DNA from: Streptomyces celluloflavus
GTDB lineage: Bacteria; Actinomycetota; Actinomycetes; Streptomycetales; Streptomycetaceae
Reading direction: 5' to 3'
Length of the DNA stretch: 64,000 nucleotides
NCBI GenBank assembly: GCA_000720995.1
Contig: JOEL01000002.1
Location: 186,001-250,000 of the forward strand
Under the pieces are notes generated by a model. That model ran no database searches, had not been told where the DNA came from, and saw nothing but the letters and a program-made list of their open reading frames with translations. The translations under genes were made by a program, and so were the position numbers. Positions within the stretch are counted from its first letter, which is position 1. Each line of letters starts with the position of its first letter. This document shows positions 52,132 to 60,345 of the stretch, one piece after another.

Positions 52132-53352
52132 GTGACCCAGACTCGGACAACCAGGCTGGAGCGGGGCCGCGGCGCCCTCGGACCCGCACTGGAGCTCGTA
52201 CACACCGGACGCGCGCCCACCCGCGCGGTCCTGACCTCCGAACTCGGCGTGACCCGCGCGACCGCGGGCGCGGTGGCCGCCGAGCTCGAAGCCCTCGGCC
52301 TGATCACCGTCGACTCCCGGCCGACCGCCTCCGCCGGCTCCCAAGGACGCCCCTCCCACCGGCTGTTCATCGACGAGAGCGGCCCCGTGGTGCTCGCCGT
52401 GCAGATCCACGCCGATGGCTACCGCGTCGCCCTGGTCGGCCTCGGCGGCCGTATCGCGGCGACCGCGACCGGCTGCGGCACCATCTCCGAGGACCCCGCA
52501 CATGTCCTCGCCGACGCCGTCGCGGCCGGCTCCGGCCTGCTGCGCGAGACCCGTCTGCGCTGCCTCGGTGCGGGCCTCGCGGTGCCGTCCGCCGTCGCGG
52601 AACCGGACGGCGAGGCCCTCAACCCGCTGCATCTGGCCTGGCCTTCGGGCGCCCCGGTGCGCGCGCTCTTCCTGCGCTCCCTCGCCGACGCCGGCATCCC
52701 CGGCGTCACCGACGCGATCGGTTTCACGGGAAACGACGTCAACCTGATGGCGCTGGCCGAACACCGGCACGGCGCCGGCCAGGGCGCCCGCGACCTGCTC
52801 TGTGTCGCCTCCGGCCACCGCGGTGTCGGCGGGGCGCTGGTGCTCGACGGCCGTCTGCACAGCGGCAGTTCGGGCCTGGCCCTGGAGGTCGGCCATCTGA
52901 CCGTCAAGCCCGACGGCGCACCCTGCCACTGCGGCGGCCGCGGCTGCCTGGACGTCGAGGCGGACCCGCTCGCCTTCCTGGGCGCGGCCGGCCGCGCACC
53001 GGGCCCCGAGGGCTCGTTGCTGCAGCAGGCCGCCGACCTGCTCCGGTACGAGTACGCCGACCCGGCCGTACGCGCCGCTGCCGACCTCCTCATCGACCGG
53101 CTCGGGCTGGGCATCGCCGGGCTCGTCAACATCCTCAACCCCGACCGCATCATCCTCGGCGGACTCCACCGCACCCTCCTGGAGACCGACCCCGAACGGC
53201 TGCGGGCGGTGGTCGCCGACCGCAGCCTGTGGGGCCGCAGCGGCGGAGTGCCGATCCTGCCGTGCAGTCTCGACCACAACAGCCTGGTCGGCGCGGCGGA
53301 ACTGGCCTGGCAGCCGGTCCTGGACGATCCCTTGGTGGTCCTGGACTACTAG
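52132..53352 (+). CDS. ROK-family transcriptional regulator
   Basis: Encodes 406 residues from GTG 52132. A winged-helix domain occupies residues 10-70 (APTRAVLTSELGVTRATAGAV), followed by a ROK sugar-binding domain with GAGLAVPSAVAEPDG, the zinc-site motif CHCGGRGCLDVEAD near residue 264, and ILNPDRIILGG. It lacks a clear catalytic Asp-Gly pairing of kinases, so it is a regulator. It probably controls the adjacent MFS transporter in response to a sugar or sugar phosphate. Confidence 0.88.
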   Translation: MTQTRTTRLERGRGALGPALELVHTGRAPTRAVLTSELGVTRATAGAVAAELEALGLITVDSRPTASAGSQGRPSHRLFIDESGPVVLAVQIHADGYRVALVGLGGRIAATATGCGTISEDPAHVLADAVAAGSGLLRETRLRCLGAGLAVPSAVAEPDGEALNPLHLAWPSGAPVRALFLRSLADAGIPGVTDAIGFTGNDVNLMALAEHRHGAGQGARDLLCVASGHRGVGGALVLDGRLHSGSSGLALEVGHLTVKPDGAPCHCGGRGCLDVEADPLAFLGAAGRAPGPEGSLLQQAADLLRYEYADPAVRAAADLLIDRLGLGIAGLVNILNPDRIILGGLHRTLLETDPERLRAVVADRSLWGRSGGVPILPCSLDHNSLVGAAELAWQPVLDDPLVVLDY

Positions 53353-53510
53353 GGCCTGTCGTCACCTTCCCGTCCGCCCAGCGACGCCCGGCACGCGCTC
53401 TCGCCGCACCGGGCGAAAGCCCCAGTACTCCAGTACAAGGACTCGGGAGCGCGCACCGGACGCCGTCGGGCCGCCCTACCGGCGACGACGGGAAGGTGAC
53501 GACAGGCCCT
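53351..53510. mobile_element. MITE-like element with 24-bp terminal inverted repeats
   Basis: The 24-bp left arm at 53351-53374 (starting AGGGCCTGTCGTCACC) is perfectly complementary to the right arm at 53487-53510. Inside, GCACGCGCTCTCG near 53392 also has an approximate complement near 53452, so the 160-bp element can fold into one long hairpin with AGTACT at the tip. It has no coding capacity. Its left end supplies the last two bases of the ROK stop codon (TAG at 53350-53352). This is the look of a non-autonomous transposable element. Confidence 0.75.
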
Positions 53511-53557
53511 GACGCGGGGGCGCCGGGCCGCGGTGGACCGGATCTAGGCTGCGCCTC

Positions 53558-53941
53558 ATGATTCCCGAAGAGATCGCCCGCAGCCCCTACGTCAGCCTTG
53601 TCACGCACCGCAGGGACGGCACCCCGGTGGCCACCCCCGTATGGGCGGTGGCCGTCGGGGCGGAACTCCTGGTGTGGACGCGGGACGACAGCGGGAAGGT
53701 CAAGCGGCTGCGCAACGACACGCGGGTGACGGTCACCCCGTGCGATGTGCGCGGCACGATCGCCGAAGGGGCGCCGACCGCCGAGGGCACCGCCCGGCTG
53801 CTGGCGGGCGGCGCCGAACTCGACCGCGTACGCAGGGCGCTGGCCGGCAAGTACGGGCTGCGGTTCCGGCTGCTGGACACCGGGGGCGCGCTGCTGCGCC
53901 GGGGCCGGCGCCCGCATGTGGGGATCGCCGTCACCCTGTAG
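53558..53941 (+). CDS. PPOX-class F420-type oxidoreductase-fold protein
   Basis: Encodes 127 residues from ATG 53558. The split-barrel fold is shown by YVSLVTHRRDGTPVATPVWA near the start and the hydrophobic strand LLVWTRDDSGKVKRLRND with Lys/Arg residues that bind the flavin or F420 phosphate. The short length and sequence match PPOX-class F420-dependent oxidoreductases of actinobacteria. These reduce small unsaturated compounds; the substrate is unknown. Confidence 0.85.
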   Translation: MIPEEIARSPYVSLVTHRRDGTPVATPVWAVAVGAELLVWTRDDSGKVKRLRNDTRVTVTPCDVRGTIAEGAPTAEGTARLLAGGAELDRVRRALAGKYGLRFRLLDTGGALLRRGRRPHVGIAVTL

Positions 53942-53984
53942 CGGAGCCGCCACCCCGCGGGCGGTGCCGCGCCCCGACGCTCCC

Positions 53985-54962
53985 TCAGGTACCGGCCGCC
54001 CGCGGCCCCCAGTCGGCGGCGAAGGCGCGGGCCGGATTGGCCGTCAGGAACCGCGTCACCAACTCCTGGCCCAGGGTGCGGACGAGCCGCGTCCGGTGAC
54101 CGCGCAGCAGATACGGCATCCCCGGGCCGCCGTTCACCGACCGGGCACCGGCCGTCGTGGTGTCCCCGCCGAGCAGGATCCGGTCGCCGTACCCCGCGTC
54201 GGCGAGCGCGGCCAGGGCCTCGGGCAGCCGCCAGTCGGTCGCGTGGTGCGCGCGCGAGGGGCCGTCGAAGGCCAGGTACGCACCGGCCTCGGCGGCCAGC
54301 CGGTGCGCGGTGAGGTCCGGCGAGCGGTTGAGATGGCCCAGGATCACCCGGTTGGGCGGCACCTCCAGGTCGCCGCAGAGCATGTCGAGGACGTCCGGCA
54401 CACCGGTGCCCAGCTCCAGGTGGACGCCGATGACGGCCCCGGTGGCGCGCTGCGCCTCGGCGGCCGCGGCCAGGGTGCGCCGGGCGTGCCCGTCCAGTCC
54501 GTGGAACCCCCCGGCGACCTTGATCATCCCGGCCCGGGGGCCGGTGCCGCCGATCCCCTCGGTCAGCTCGGCGACGAACAGCCCGGCCGGATCCGCGGGC
54601 AGCCGCTCCAGGATCTCGGGAGCGTAGTGCGCGGCCTGGTGCAGCCCGGTCGCCGCGACGATCCGTACGCCCGACTCCCGTGCCAGCCGCGGCAGTTCGG
54701 CGGCGCGGCGCCCCATCCCGTACGGCGTCCACTGGATCACCGCCGCGCCGCCCGCGGCCCGGAACGCACGCAGTTCGGCGGCGGCCGGGGCGGGGTCGTC
54801 CAGCTCCTGGCCCGGCAGCAGGGGGCTGCGCAGGAACAGATGGTCGTGCGCATCGCAGACGCCGAGGTCGCCGGGGGCGATATCCCCCAGAACGGTGCGG
54901 ACGGTGCGGGCGGCGTCGGGGGCGGCCGGTGCGGCGGGCCGCCCCGTGGGGGCCGGGCTCAC
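53985..54962 (-). CDS. Phosphotriesterase-family hydrolase
   Basis: Encodes 325 residues if GTG 54962 (overlapping the DUF4865 stop by 4 bases) is used; GTG 54965 is the alternative. The PTE/lactonase family features are VCDAHDHLFLRSP near residue 38 (the His-x-His pair), MIKVAGGFHG with a Lys (usually carboxylated) near 144, IGVHLELG, ILGHLNRSPD near 200 and LLGGDTTT near 265 with the Asp. It would hydrolyse a phosphotriester or lactone-like ester. It is translationally coupled to DUF4865 and downstream of a TetR gene. Confidence 0.85.
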   Translation of the reverse strand: MSPAPTGRPAAPAAPDAARTVRTVLGDIAPGDLGVCDAHDHLFLRSPLLPGQELDDPAPAAAELRAFRAAGGAAVIQWTPYGMGRRAAELPRLARESGVRIVAATGLHQAAHYAPEILERLPADPAGLFVAELTEGIGGTGPRAGMIKVAGGFHGLDGHARRTLAAAAEAQRATGAVIGVHLELGTGVPDVLDMLCGDLEVPPNRVILGHLNRSPDLTAHRLAAEAGAYLAFDGPSRAHHATDWRLPEALAALADAGYGDRILLGGDTTTAGARSVNGGPGMPYLLRGHRTRLVRTLGQELVTRFLTANPARAFAADWGPRAAGT

Positions 54963-55543
54963 CACTGCCGCCCCGTGCCCAGCCGGCCGGTGCCCGGCCC
55001 GGACAGATGCAGCACCTGATAGCGGTCGCCCGCGGACTCGGGGACGGCGTCCGCCCAGAGGGTGAAGTGGACCAGTTCCCAGTGCCGGGGGTCGAGGGCC
55101 AGTGCGGTCGTGTGCACGCCGTCCGTGGCGGCCAGCTCCTCGTGCCCGGCCAGCGCGTGCGCGATGACGGCCGCCGGATCGGCGCTCTCGGGGACGGTTT
55201 CGGTCCGGCGGGAGAAGGCCCGCGGGAGGGTGCCGGCGGCCGGCCCCGGGCGGTGGAAGAGCCCCTGCCAGTGCTGGACGGGCGGCCGTCCGAAGTCGCG
55301 GATCACCCCGCGGAAGCCGTCCCCGGTCAGGAAGCGGTTCATGGCCCGCGGATCGGCCCAGAGATAGAACGGCGCGTACTGGTTGACGGCCGACCCGTCG
55401 GTCCCGCGCTCGCGGATTCCGTACGCCTTGAGGCCGAGCCCCTCGAAGTCGTCCAGGAGATGCCCTTTGGACCGGACCCGGTCCCGGATGATCCGCATGT
55501 CGTAGTCGGCGGGCAGGGTGATCGCGTACTGCATGGCGTGCAT
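54959..55543 (-). CDS. DUF4865 family protein
   Basis: Encodes 194 residues from ATG 55543 (MHAMQYAITLPADYD) with GGAG 8 bases upstream; ATG 55534 is an alternative. Features are RDRVRSKGHLLDDFEGLGLK near residue 25, SAVNQYAPFYLWADPRAMNR near 55 and a C-terminal beta-rich region. The family is DUF4865, known from co-occurrence with TetR regulators and tautomerase-like genes; no enzymatic activity is established. The next gene is coupled to it by a GTGA overlap. Confidence 0.8.
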   Translation of the reverse strand: MHAMQYAITLPADYDMRIIRDRVRSKGHLLDDFEGLGLKAYGIRERGTDGSAVNQYAPFYLWADPRAMNRFLTGDGFRGVIRDFGRPPVQHWQGLFHRPGPAAGTLPRAFSRRTETVPESADPAAVIAHALAGHEELAATDGVHTTALALDPRHWELVHFTLWADAVPESAGDRYQVLHLSGPGTGRLGTGRQW

Positions 55544-55687
55544 GGTCGGCTCCGGGTGGTGGAGGAGGGGGAGGAGTGTGGTGCTGTCGGCGCGGGGCGC
55601 GCGCCCGGCCGAGGTGCGGACCACTTGTGCGGGCGGTGTGGCGTCGCGCTCGGACGGCCGGCCGGGGGAGCCGAGGCGGGGCGGCGG

Positions 55688-56290
55688 TCAGCCGGCGGCG
55701 GGTGTGCCCGGTGTGCTGGCCGGGGCCGGTGTGACCTGGGCGGCGAGCAGGGCGAGCACGCCGTGTACCGCGGCGTCGAACGGTGCCGGATCGTCGGCCG
55801 CGCGGGCCAGCACATAGCCGCCCTGGACGACGGCCGCGACAGCCGCGGCGGTGGCCGCCGGATCCAGGGCGGCGGCCAGTTCACCCCGCCGCTGTCCCTC
55901 GGCGAGCACCTCCGCGATCCGGCCCCGGAGCCAGCCGAACATCTCGTCCAGCGGCTGCCGCAGCTCCGCGCTGTGCACCACATCGCGGTCCTGCGCCATC
56001 CGGCCGATCGGGCAGCCGCGCAGCACCCGCCGCTCCCGCAGCAGATAGGCCGCGACCCGGTCGTACGCCGTCCCCGGTCCGGACAGGCACTCCTCCGCGG
56101 ACTCCCGCATGCCCTCCGCGGTGCGCCGGATCGCCGCCAGCGCGAGCGCGGACTTGCCCGCGAAGTGGTGGTACATGCTGCCCTGGCCGACGCCCGCGCG
56201 CTCCAGGATCGCCTTGGGGCTGGTGCCGACGTAGCCACGCTCCCACAGGAGTTCCTGGGCGCTCTCCACCAGCCGTTCCCGAGTGTTCAT
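55688..56290 (-). CDS. TetR-family transcriptional regulator
   Basis: Encodes 200 residues from ATG 56290 (MNTRERLVESAQELLWERGY). The helix-turn-helix occupies about residues 24-45 (TSPKAILERAGVGQGSMYHH then FAGKSAL). The C-terminal ligand domain (GCPIGRMAQDRDVVHSAELR) is the TetR_C form seen in the AcrR-like group. It lies 144 bases upstream of the DUF4865 gene on the same strand and probably controls that operon and itself, with a dyad at 56298-56319 near its start. Confidence 0.88.
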   Translation of the reverse strand: MNTRERLVESAQELLWERGYVGTSPKAILERAGVGQGSMYHHFAGKSALALAAIRRTAEGMRESAEECLSGPGTAYDRVAAYLLRERRVLRGCPIGRMAQDRDVVHSAELRQPLDEMFGWLRGRIAEVLAEGQRRGELAAALDPAATAAAVAAVVQGGYVLARAADDPAPFDAAVHGVLALLAAQVTPAPASTPGTPAAG

Positions 56291-56297
56291 GGGGCCA

Positions 56298-56319
56298 CTG
56301 TACATACCAGTAGTTACAG
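56298..56319. promoter_or_regulatory. TetR operator candidate
   Basis: CTGTA at 56298-56302 and TACAG at 56315-56319 are inverted around CATACCAGTAGT, 8-29 bases upstream of the tetR start codon. A further inner dyad (ACATACC/AGTAGT) is imperfect. Position and symmetry fit autoregulation. Confidence 0.45.
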
Positions 56320-56533
56320 AATCAGCGGAGGGGGCGATGCGCGCGGCGTGGTGGGTCCGGGGCGCTCTCCGAGTGACCGTGCCAGGACCGCCCCGGCGCG
56401 CGGTCCGCCCCAAGCGCCGCCGCGCGCCCGAACGACGAGACGGGCCCCCGTCCGGCGAGGACGCCGAACTCGGGCCCGCCTTCCGCGCGGTCGGTGCTCG
56501 CGCGGCGTGCCCACATGGCGAGCGATCGCGTGG

Positions 56534-56779
56534 TCAGTGGACGATGCGGACCGCGGTGACGACCAGCACCGCCGAACTGACGTAGTAGACGACGAACGCC
56601 CCGGCCACGGTCGCCTCGCGGTAGTCGCGGTCGTCCTGGAGCTGGGTGGAGCCGTGGCCGTACGGGTCGAGGCCCAGGGTCTTGCCCATGGCCCGCTCGA
56701 ACGCGGTGCCGGTGTCCGGGGTCATCGCCTTCCAGGACGCCGCGGCCTGGTCCGCGTACTGGATGCGGTAGCGGCTCAC
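56534..56779 (-). CDS. RelE/ParE-type toxin
   Basis: Encodes 81 residues from GTG 56779, overlapping the antitoxin stop by 4 bases. The sequence MSRYRIQYADQAAASWKAMT and the C-terminal strand VVYYVSSAVLVVTAVRIVH are the compact alpha-beta RelE fold. Characterised homologues cleave mRNA at the ribosome or poison gyrase; the catalytic residues vary widely, so the exact activity cannot be assigned. It is the second gene of an antitoxin-toxin operon. Confidence 0.7.
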   Translation of the reverse strand: MSRYRIQYADQAAASWKAMTPDTGTAFERAMGKTLGLDPYGHGSTQLQDDRDYREATVAGAFVVYYVSSAVLVVTAVRIVH

Positions 56780-57066
56780 GCCACCCCCGTGCGGCGCTCG
56801 TCCCCGTCCTGGGGGACGCAACCGGAGAAGTCGCCGGCCCGCAGCCGGGCGACGACCGTGTCGTCCTCGTCCTCGGCCTCGGCGGGCAGTGCCCAGCGGG
56901 CGAGCACGCGGTGCAGGTCCTGGGCCGGAGTCCGCAGGACATCGGCGTCGTACGCCTCGGTATCGGCCTCGTCGAGGGTGGCGCGGATGCCCTCTATGGT
57001 CGCCGGGACCTCGACCGGCCGGCCGCCGACGTAAGTCGTCCACGTCACGGCTGCGACGTCGCTCAT
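56776..57066 (-). CDS. Type II antitoxin
   Basis: Encodes 96 residues from ATG 57066, then the toxin gene overlaps by GTGA. The N-terminus MSDVAAVTWTTYVGGRPVEV is a compact beta-rich region that could hold DNA-binding, and the acidic C-terminal half (AEDEDDTVVARLRAGDFSG) looks like a disordered toxin-neutralising tail. Gene order antitoxin first and the small sizes are classic. The domain is not one I can assign to a named family. Confidence 0.65.
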   Translation of the reverse strand: MSDVAAVTWTTYVGGRPVEVPATIEGIRATLDEADTEAYDADVLRTPAQDLHRVLARWALPAEAEDEDDTVVARLRAGDFSGCVPQDGDERRTGVA

Positions 57067-57229
57067 GCGGTACCTCCCTCGGCTACGGCCACGGTACGCG
57101 CGTGCCCGCGCGGCGGGTGGCCGTGTGGACAACCGGTTCCGGGGTGTCGGGCGCCCGTCCCGCGGTACCGGCCGGGCCGGCGGGCAAGTCCGGCGCACCA
57201 CCCCTCTATTCGTTGCGTGTATACATGCT

Positions 57230-57239
57230 GGTTATAGTC
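57230..57239 (+). promoter_or_regulatory. GGTTATAGTC promoter-like element
   Basis: The 10-mer contains a TATAGT -10-like hexamer 50 bases before the acyltransferase gene start. The identical 10-mer occurs at 60346-60355 upstream of the PLP-enzyme gene. A GTATAC dyad lies just upstream at 57219-57224. Confidence 0.4.
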
Positions 57240-57288
57240 AGCGGGTCCGTGCTCGGCGGCCCTCGCCACCTGCTCTGGAGGACCCAGC

Positions 57289-58632
57289 GTGCCCAAAAGC
57301 GGTTCGACGCCTGCCATCCGGCAGGAACCCTGTCTCGGCGAGGTTCCGGCGGGCCGGAGAGGTGCGCGGACACCAGGCGGGCCGGCTGCGGGGACGCGGC
57401 TGGCCGCCATCGACGGACTGCGCCTCGTGGCCGCCCTCGCGGTGGCCGCCTACCACTACGTGGGCACGACGACCCCGCACTTCTGGGGCAGCCACGACCC
57501 GAAGCAGTTCGCTCCGGCGCTGCACGAGATCAGCCGCTACGGCTGGCTGGGCGTGGAGTTCTTCTTCATGATCAGCGGGTTCGTCATCTGCATGAGCTGC
57601 TGGGGACGGTCCCCCGTGCAGTTCGTCGTCTCCCGCGTCTCCCGGCTGTTCCCGGCGTACTGGTGCGCCGTGCTGCTGGTCATAGCCCTGGTCCTGACCG
57701 CGCGGCTCGCCCATCTCCAGGCCGCCACACCGATCGACCTCCGGACGGTCCTGGGGAACCTGACGATGGTCCCGGGGCCGCTGGGGCTGGACCTGATCGA
57801 CGGGGTCGCCTGGACGCTGTGGGTGGAGGCCCGCTTCTACCTGCTGATGGCGGTCATGCTCTTCTTCGGGCTGACCTATCGCCGCATGATCGCCTTCTGC
57901 GGGACCTGGCTGACCCTCGCGATCGTCAGCCGTGAACTCCACTCGGCCGTACTCGACGAGATCTTCATCAGCCAGTACGCGGGCCTCTTCATCACCGGAA
58001 TCGCGCTCTACCTGATGCACCGGTTCGGCCAGAACCTCGTGCTGTGGCTGCTGGCCGGCATCGCCTGGTGCTACGAACTCACGGTGCTCAACGACCGGGT
58101 GGCAGGCCACACCGTGCGGCCCGCTGACGGGGGCGCGCTCTCCTGGGCCGTCTGCGCCGCGGTGCTGACCTTCTTCCTCGTCGTCCTCGCGCTCGCCGGA
58201 TCCGGCCCGCTCGCCCGGCTGCGGTGGCGTTGGCTCGTGACCGCCGGTGCGCTCACCTACCCGTTCTACCTGGTGCACCAGAGCATCGGCATACCCGTCG
58301 CCAAGGGGCTGCTCCAGAAGGTGCCCGCGCTCGGCGTCCTGCCGTCGATGGCGGTGGCCCTCGCCTTCTCCCTGCTGCTCTCGGCCGTCATCCACCGCAC
58401 CGTCGACGGCCCTCTCGGCCGCGTGCTGCGGCGCCATCTGACGCGCGGGATGAGCCCGCGGCAGCGGCCGGCGGCCACCACGGCGCCGGACCGGGACGCA
58501 CCGCGCGGCCCCCGGCCGCAACTACCCGCGCTCGCCGGGCGGACCACGGGACCGGGCCCGCAGCCGTGCGCGAGCGGTGTCGGAAACGGCGCCGGAAGCG
58601 ATGGCGGAAACCGGCCGGTGCCGTCCGGCTGA
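57289..58632 (+). CDS. Acyltransferase-3 family membrane enzyme
   Basis: Encodes 447 residues from GTG 57289 behind GGAGG. About ten membrane segments follow a polar N-terminus; the family catalytic His lies in AALAVAAYHYVGTTT near residue 55, and EISRYGWLGVEFFFMISGF near 88 is the typical OafA/YrhL motif. The terminal ~70 residues are Pro/Arg/Ala-rich cytoplasmic tail. It O-acylates a sugar, antibiotic or cell-envelope glycan using acyl-CoA; no biosynthetic partner is adjacent. Confidence 0.87.
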   Translation: MPKSGSTPAIRQEPCLGEVPAGRRGARTPGGPAAGTRLAAIDGLRLVAALAVAAYHYVGTTTPHFWGSHDPKQFAPALHEISRYGWLGVEFFFMISGFVICMSCWGRSPVQFVVSRVSRLFPAYWCAVLLVIALVLTARLAHLQAATPIDLRTVLGNLTMVPGPLGLDLIDGVAWTLWVEARFYLLMAVMLFFGLTYRRMIAFCGTWLTLAIVSRELHSAVLDEIFISQYAGLFITGIALYLMHRFGQNLVLWLLAGIAWCYELTVLNDRVAGHTVRPADGGALSWAVCAAVLTFFLVVLALAGSGPLARLRWRWLVTAGALTYPFYLVHQSIGIPVAKGLLQKVPALGVLPSMAVALAFSLLLSAVIHRTVDGPLGRVLRRHLTRGMSPRQRPAATTAPDRDAPRGPRPQLPALAGRTTGPGPQPCASGVGNGAGSDGGNRPVPSG

Positions 58633-58786
58633 CGTCCGCCGGACCGGCGCGGGGCCGGGCTCGTCCGGCCCCGCCCGGACATCTGCGGTACTCGCCCGGT
58701 CCCTGGCCGGGCGGTACGGCGGCCCTCGGAGGAGCAGGCTGGGTAGTGACAGCACAGGCACTCGTACCGGCGAGGAGCTGAGTCCC

Positions 58787-59140
58787 ATGTTCGTGTTGGC
58801 GCACTACTGGTCCGGTGGCGGTCCCGGCCCCTGGATCCTCTTCGTCCCCGTCTTCTGGGCGCTGGTCATCCTGTGCCTGGTGGGCCTCCTCGTGATCCTG
58901 GCGCGCCGCGCGGCGTGGCGGCACGGCGGGCCCGGCCGGCCGTTCGGCGGCCCGTGGCACGGCGCCGACGCGAACTCGCCGATCGCCGAACTCGGCCGTC
59001 GCTTCGCCGCCGGTGAGATCGACGAGGAGGAGTACCGGCGCCGGCTGGCCGTCCTGGAGGAGCGCTTCGGCGCCGGGCCGGCCGGTCCGCCGGGGCCCGC
59101 CGGTCCCGTGTGGCCGGGGAAGGGGGGCGGCAAGGCGTGA
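58787..59140 (+). CDS. Small membrane protein with SHOCT domain
   Basis: Encodes 117 residues from ATG 58787, with GAGGAG upstream. One transmembrane helix (PWILFVPVFWALVILCLVGL region) precedes a cytoplasmic SHOCT motif, AELGRRFAAGEIDEEEYRRR near residue 65. SHOCT domains are short helical hairpins involved in protein association or DNA/RNA contact. The C-terminus is Gly/Pro/Lys-rich. It is a common Streptomyces gene of unknown function. Confidence 0.8.
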   Translation: MFVLAHYWSGGGPGPWILFVPVFWALVILCLVGLLVILARRAAWRHGGPGRPFGGPWHGADANSPIAELGRRFAAGEIDEEEYRRRLAVLEERFGAGPAGPPGPAGPVWPGKGGGKA

Positions 59141-59196
59141 GCGCAGCCGGTTCGCCCGTACGGCCCCCGCTCGTGCGCGCAGCCGCGCGGTGGCGC

Positions 59197-59700
59197 TCAG
59201 CCGACCTTCGTGCCCCGTTCCCGGGCGCGCGGACCGGCGGCCGTACGGGCCTCCAGCGGCATGGTGTCCCAGCACGCGGGCACCGGGCGGACCTCTTCGC
59301 GCGCGGGGCCGAGGGTCGGGAGGGTGAACCAGACGACCTTGCCGCAACCGTCCGGGCGCACCCCCCAGCTCTCGCTGAGCGCCGCGACCAGGGACAGACC
59401 GCGCCCGCTGGTCTCCCAGGTGTCGGCGGCCCGGATCCGCGGCAGCCGCGGATCGAGATCGTGCACCGAGACCGTCAACTGGTCGAGCAGTACGTACAGT
59501 TCGACCGTGCACTGCTTACTGGGGCGGGCGTGCCGGTGGACATTGGCGAGCAGCTCGGTCACCCCGAGTGAGGCCGGATCGATCAAGGCGTCGAGACGCC
59601 AGTACCGCAGTTGTGCGGAGACGATTCTGCGCACATGTCCGATGCGGGCCGGAAGGGCCTGGAGCTCCACCGAGCAGTGCCTGCTGGGCTGCCTGATCAC
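59197..59700 (-). CDS. Anti-sigma-type ATP-binding protein (HATPase_c_2)
   Basis: Encodes 167 residues from GTG 59700. The GHKL-like ATPase boxes are visible: ASLGVTELLANVHRHARP near residue 45 (N-box), LDQLTVSVHDLDPRLP (G1 Asp region), and TSGRGLSLVAALSESWGV near 95 (G2 box). Streptomyces have many such SpoIIAB-like regulators that bind or phosphorylate partner anti-anti-sigma proteins. Its GTG overlaps the stop of a very short upstream frame. No sigma factor or partner is adjacent. Confidence 0.85.
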   Translation of the reverse strand: MIRQPSRHCSVELQALPARIGHVRRIVSAQLRYWRLDALIDPASLGVTELLANVHRHARPSKQCTVELYVLLDQLTVSVHDLDPRLPRIRAADTWETSGRGLSLVAALSESWGVRPDGCGKVVWFTLPTLGPAREEVRPVPACWDTMPLEARTAAGPRARERGTKVG

Positions 59701-59783
59701 GACCGCGACTCCCTGATGAGGTCGGGCGCCCCCACGTACACGGCAGGGACGAAGATCGGATCCAGCGATGCCGACTGCGCCAC
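59697..59783 (-). CDS. Possible 28-residue leader peptide coupled to the ATPase gene
   Basis: A small frame from GTG 59783 encodes MVAQSASLDPIFVPAVYVGA plus PDLIRESRS, and its TGA (59697-59699) overlaps the GTG start of the ATPase gene, a typical coupling arrangement. The ribosome site is weak (GGTG 6-8 bases upstream), so translation is uncertain. It may be a leader or a small partner protein. Confidence 0.3.
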   Translation of the reverse strand: MAQSASLDPIFVPAVYVGAPDLIRESRS

Positions 59784-59875
59784 AACGTCACCGCTGGTGA
59801 ACCCTCAGTGATACGTGTCCAGGGTCCGGCAGGCGGTGCGCTCCCGCAACCGCACACCTCGGCCGCGGTGGGGCC

Positions 59876-60163
59876 TCAGGCATGTGGCGGACGCGCCGAC
59901 CGCACCGCCTTCAGGAAGAGCTCCGGAGTGTCGAGAGTGAGGGAGTAGCGGTGGCCGTTGAGGGTGGCGAGCGCCCGGTCCCGCGCCGCGAACAGCGGTT
60001 TGTGGGCCTGCACGGTCTGGATCGGGGCGCTGTCGATCTCCGTGCCGTAGCTGGTCAGCAGCGCCAGCCTGCCGTCGCGGATGACCACCTGCCCGGCGCG
60101 GGTCAGGGACCTCAGCCACCGTTCGATCCGTACGCCGGTCATGTTGAACTCCGGCTCCGCCAT
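59876..60163 (-). CDS. Small hypothetical protein
   Basis: Encodes 95 residues from ATG 60163 with AGGAGGTGG 8 bases upstream. The chain MTGVRIERWLRSLTRAGQVV, then RDGRLALLTSYGTEIDSAPI and HRYSLTLDTPELFLKAV, reads as a small alternating beta/alpha domain resembling a PH- or SH3-like barrel. I do not recognise the family. It lies on the same strand upstream of the anti-sigma-type ATPase gene and could belong to the same transcript. Confidence 0.65.
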   Translation of the reverse strand: MAEPEFNMTGVRIERWLRSLTRAGQVVIRDGRLALLTSYGTEIDSAPIQTVQAHKPLFAARDRALATLNGHRYSLTLDTPELFLKAVRSARPPHA

Positions 60164-60345
60164 GGCCGCCACCTCCTGGGTGAAGCGGGCGGGCGTCCGC
60201 CGCCGGCCCGTGGGGGAAAGTCTGCCCGGGTGCCACCCGGCGCACCAGTGCCCCGGGGCCCGCAGCCCGTGCAACACCCCTGCTCCAGGGCCTCCTTGGG
60301 GCTCCTCAAAGTGATGTTTATGCAGGTGAGAAGCGTGCGGTGGGT

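Noticed and set aside
56322-56942. Alternative minus-strand frame across the toxin-antitoxin genes
   Set aside because: The RelE-like and antitoxin frames have the coupled 4-base overlap and family features; this one is low-complexity.
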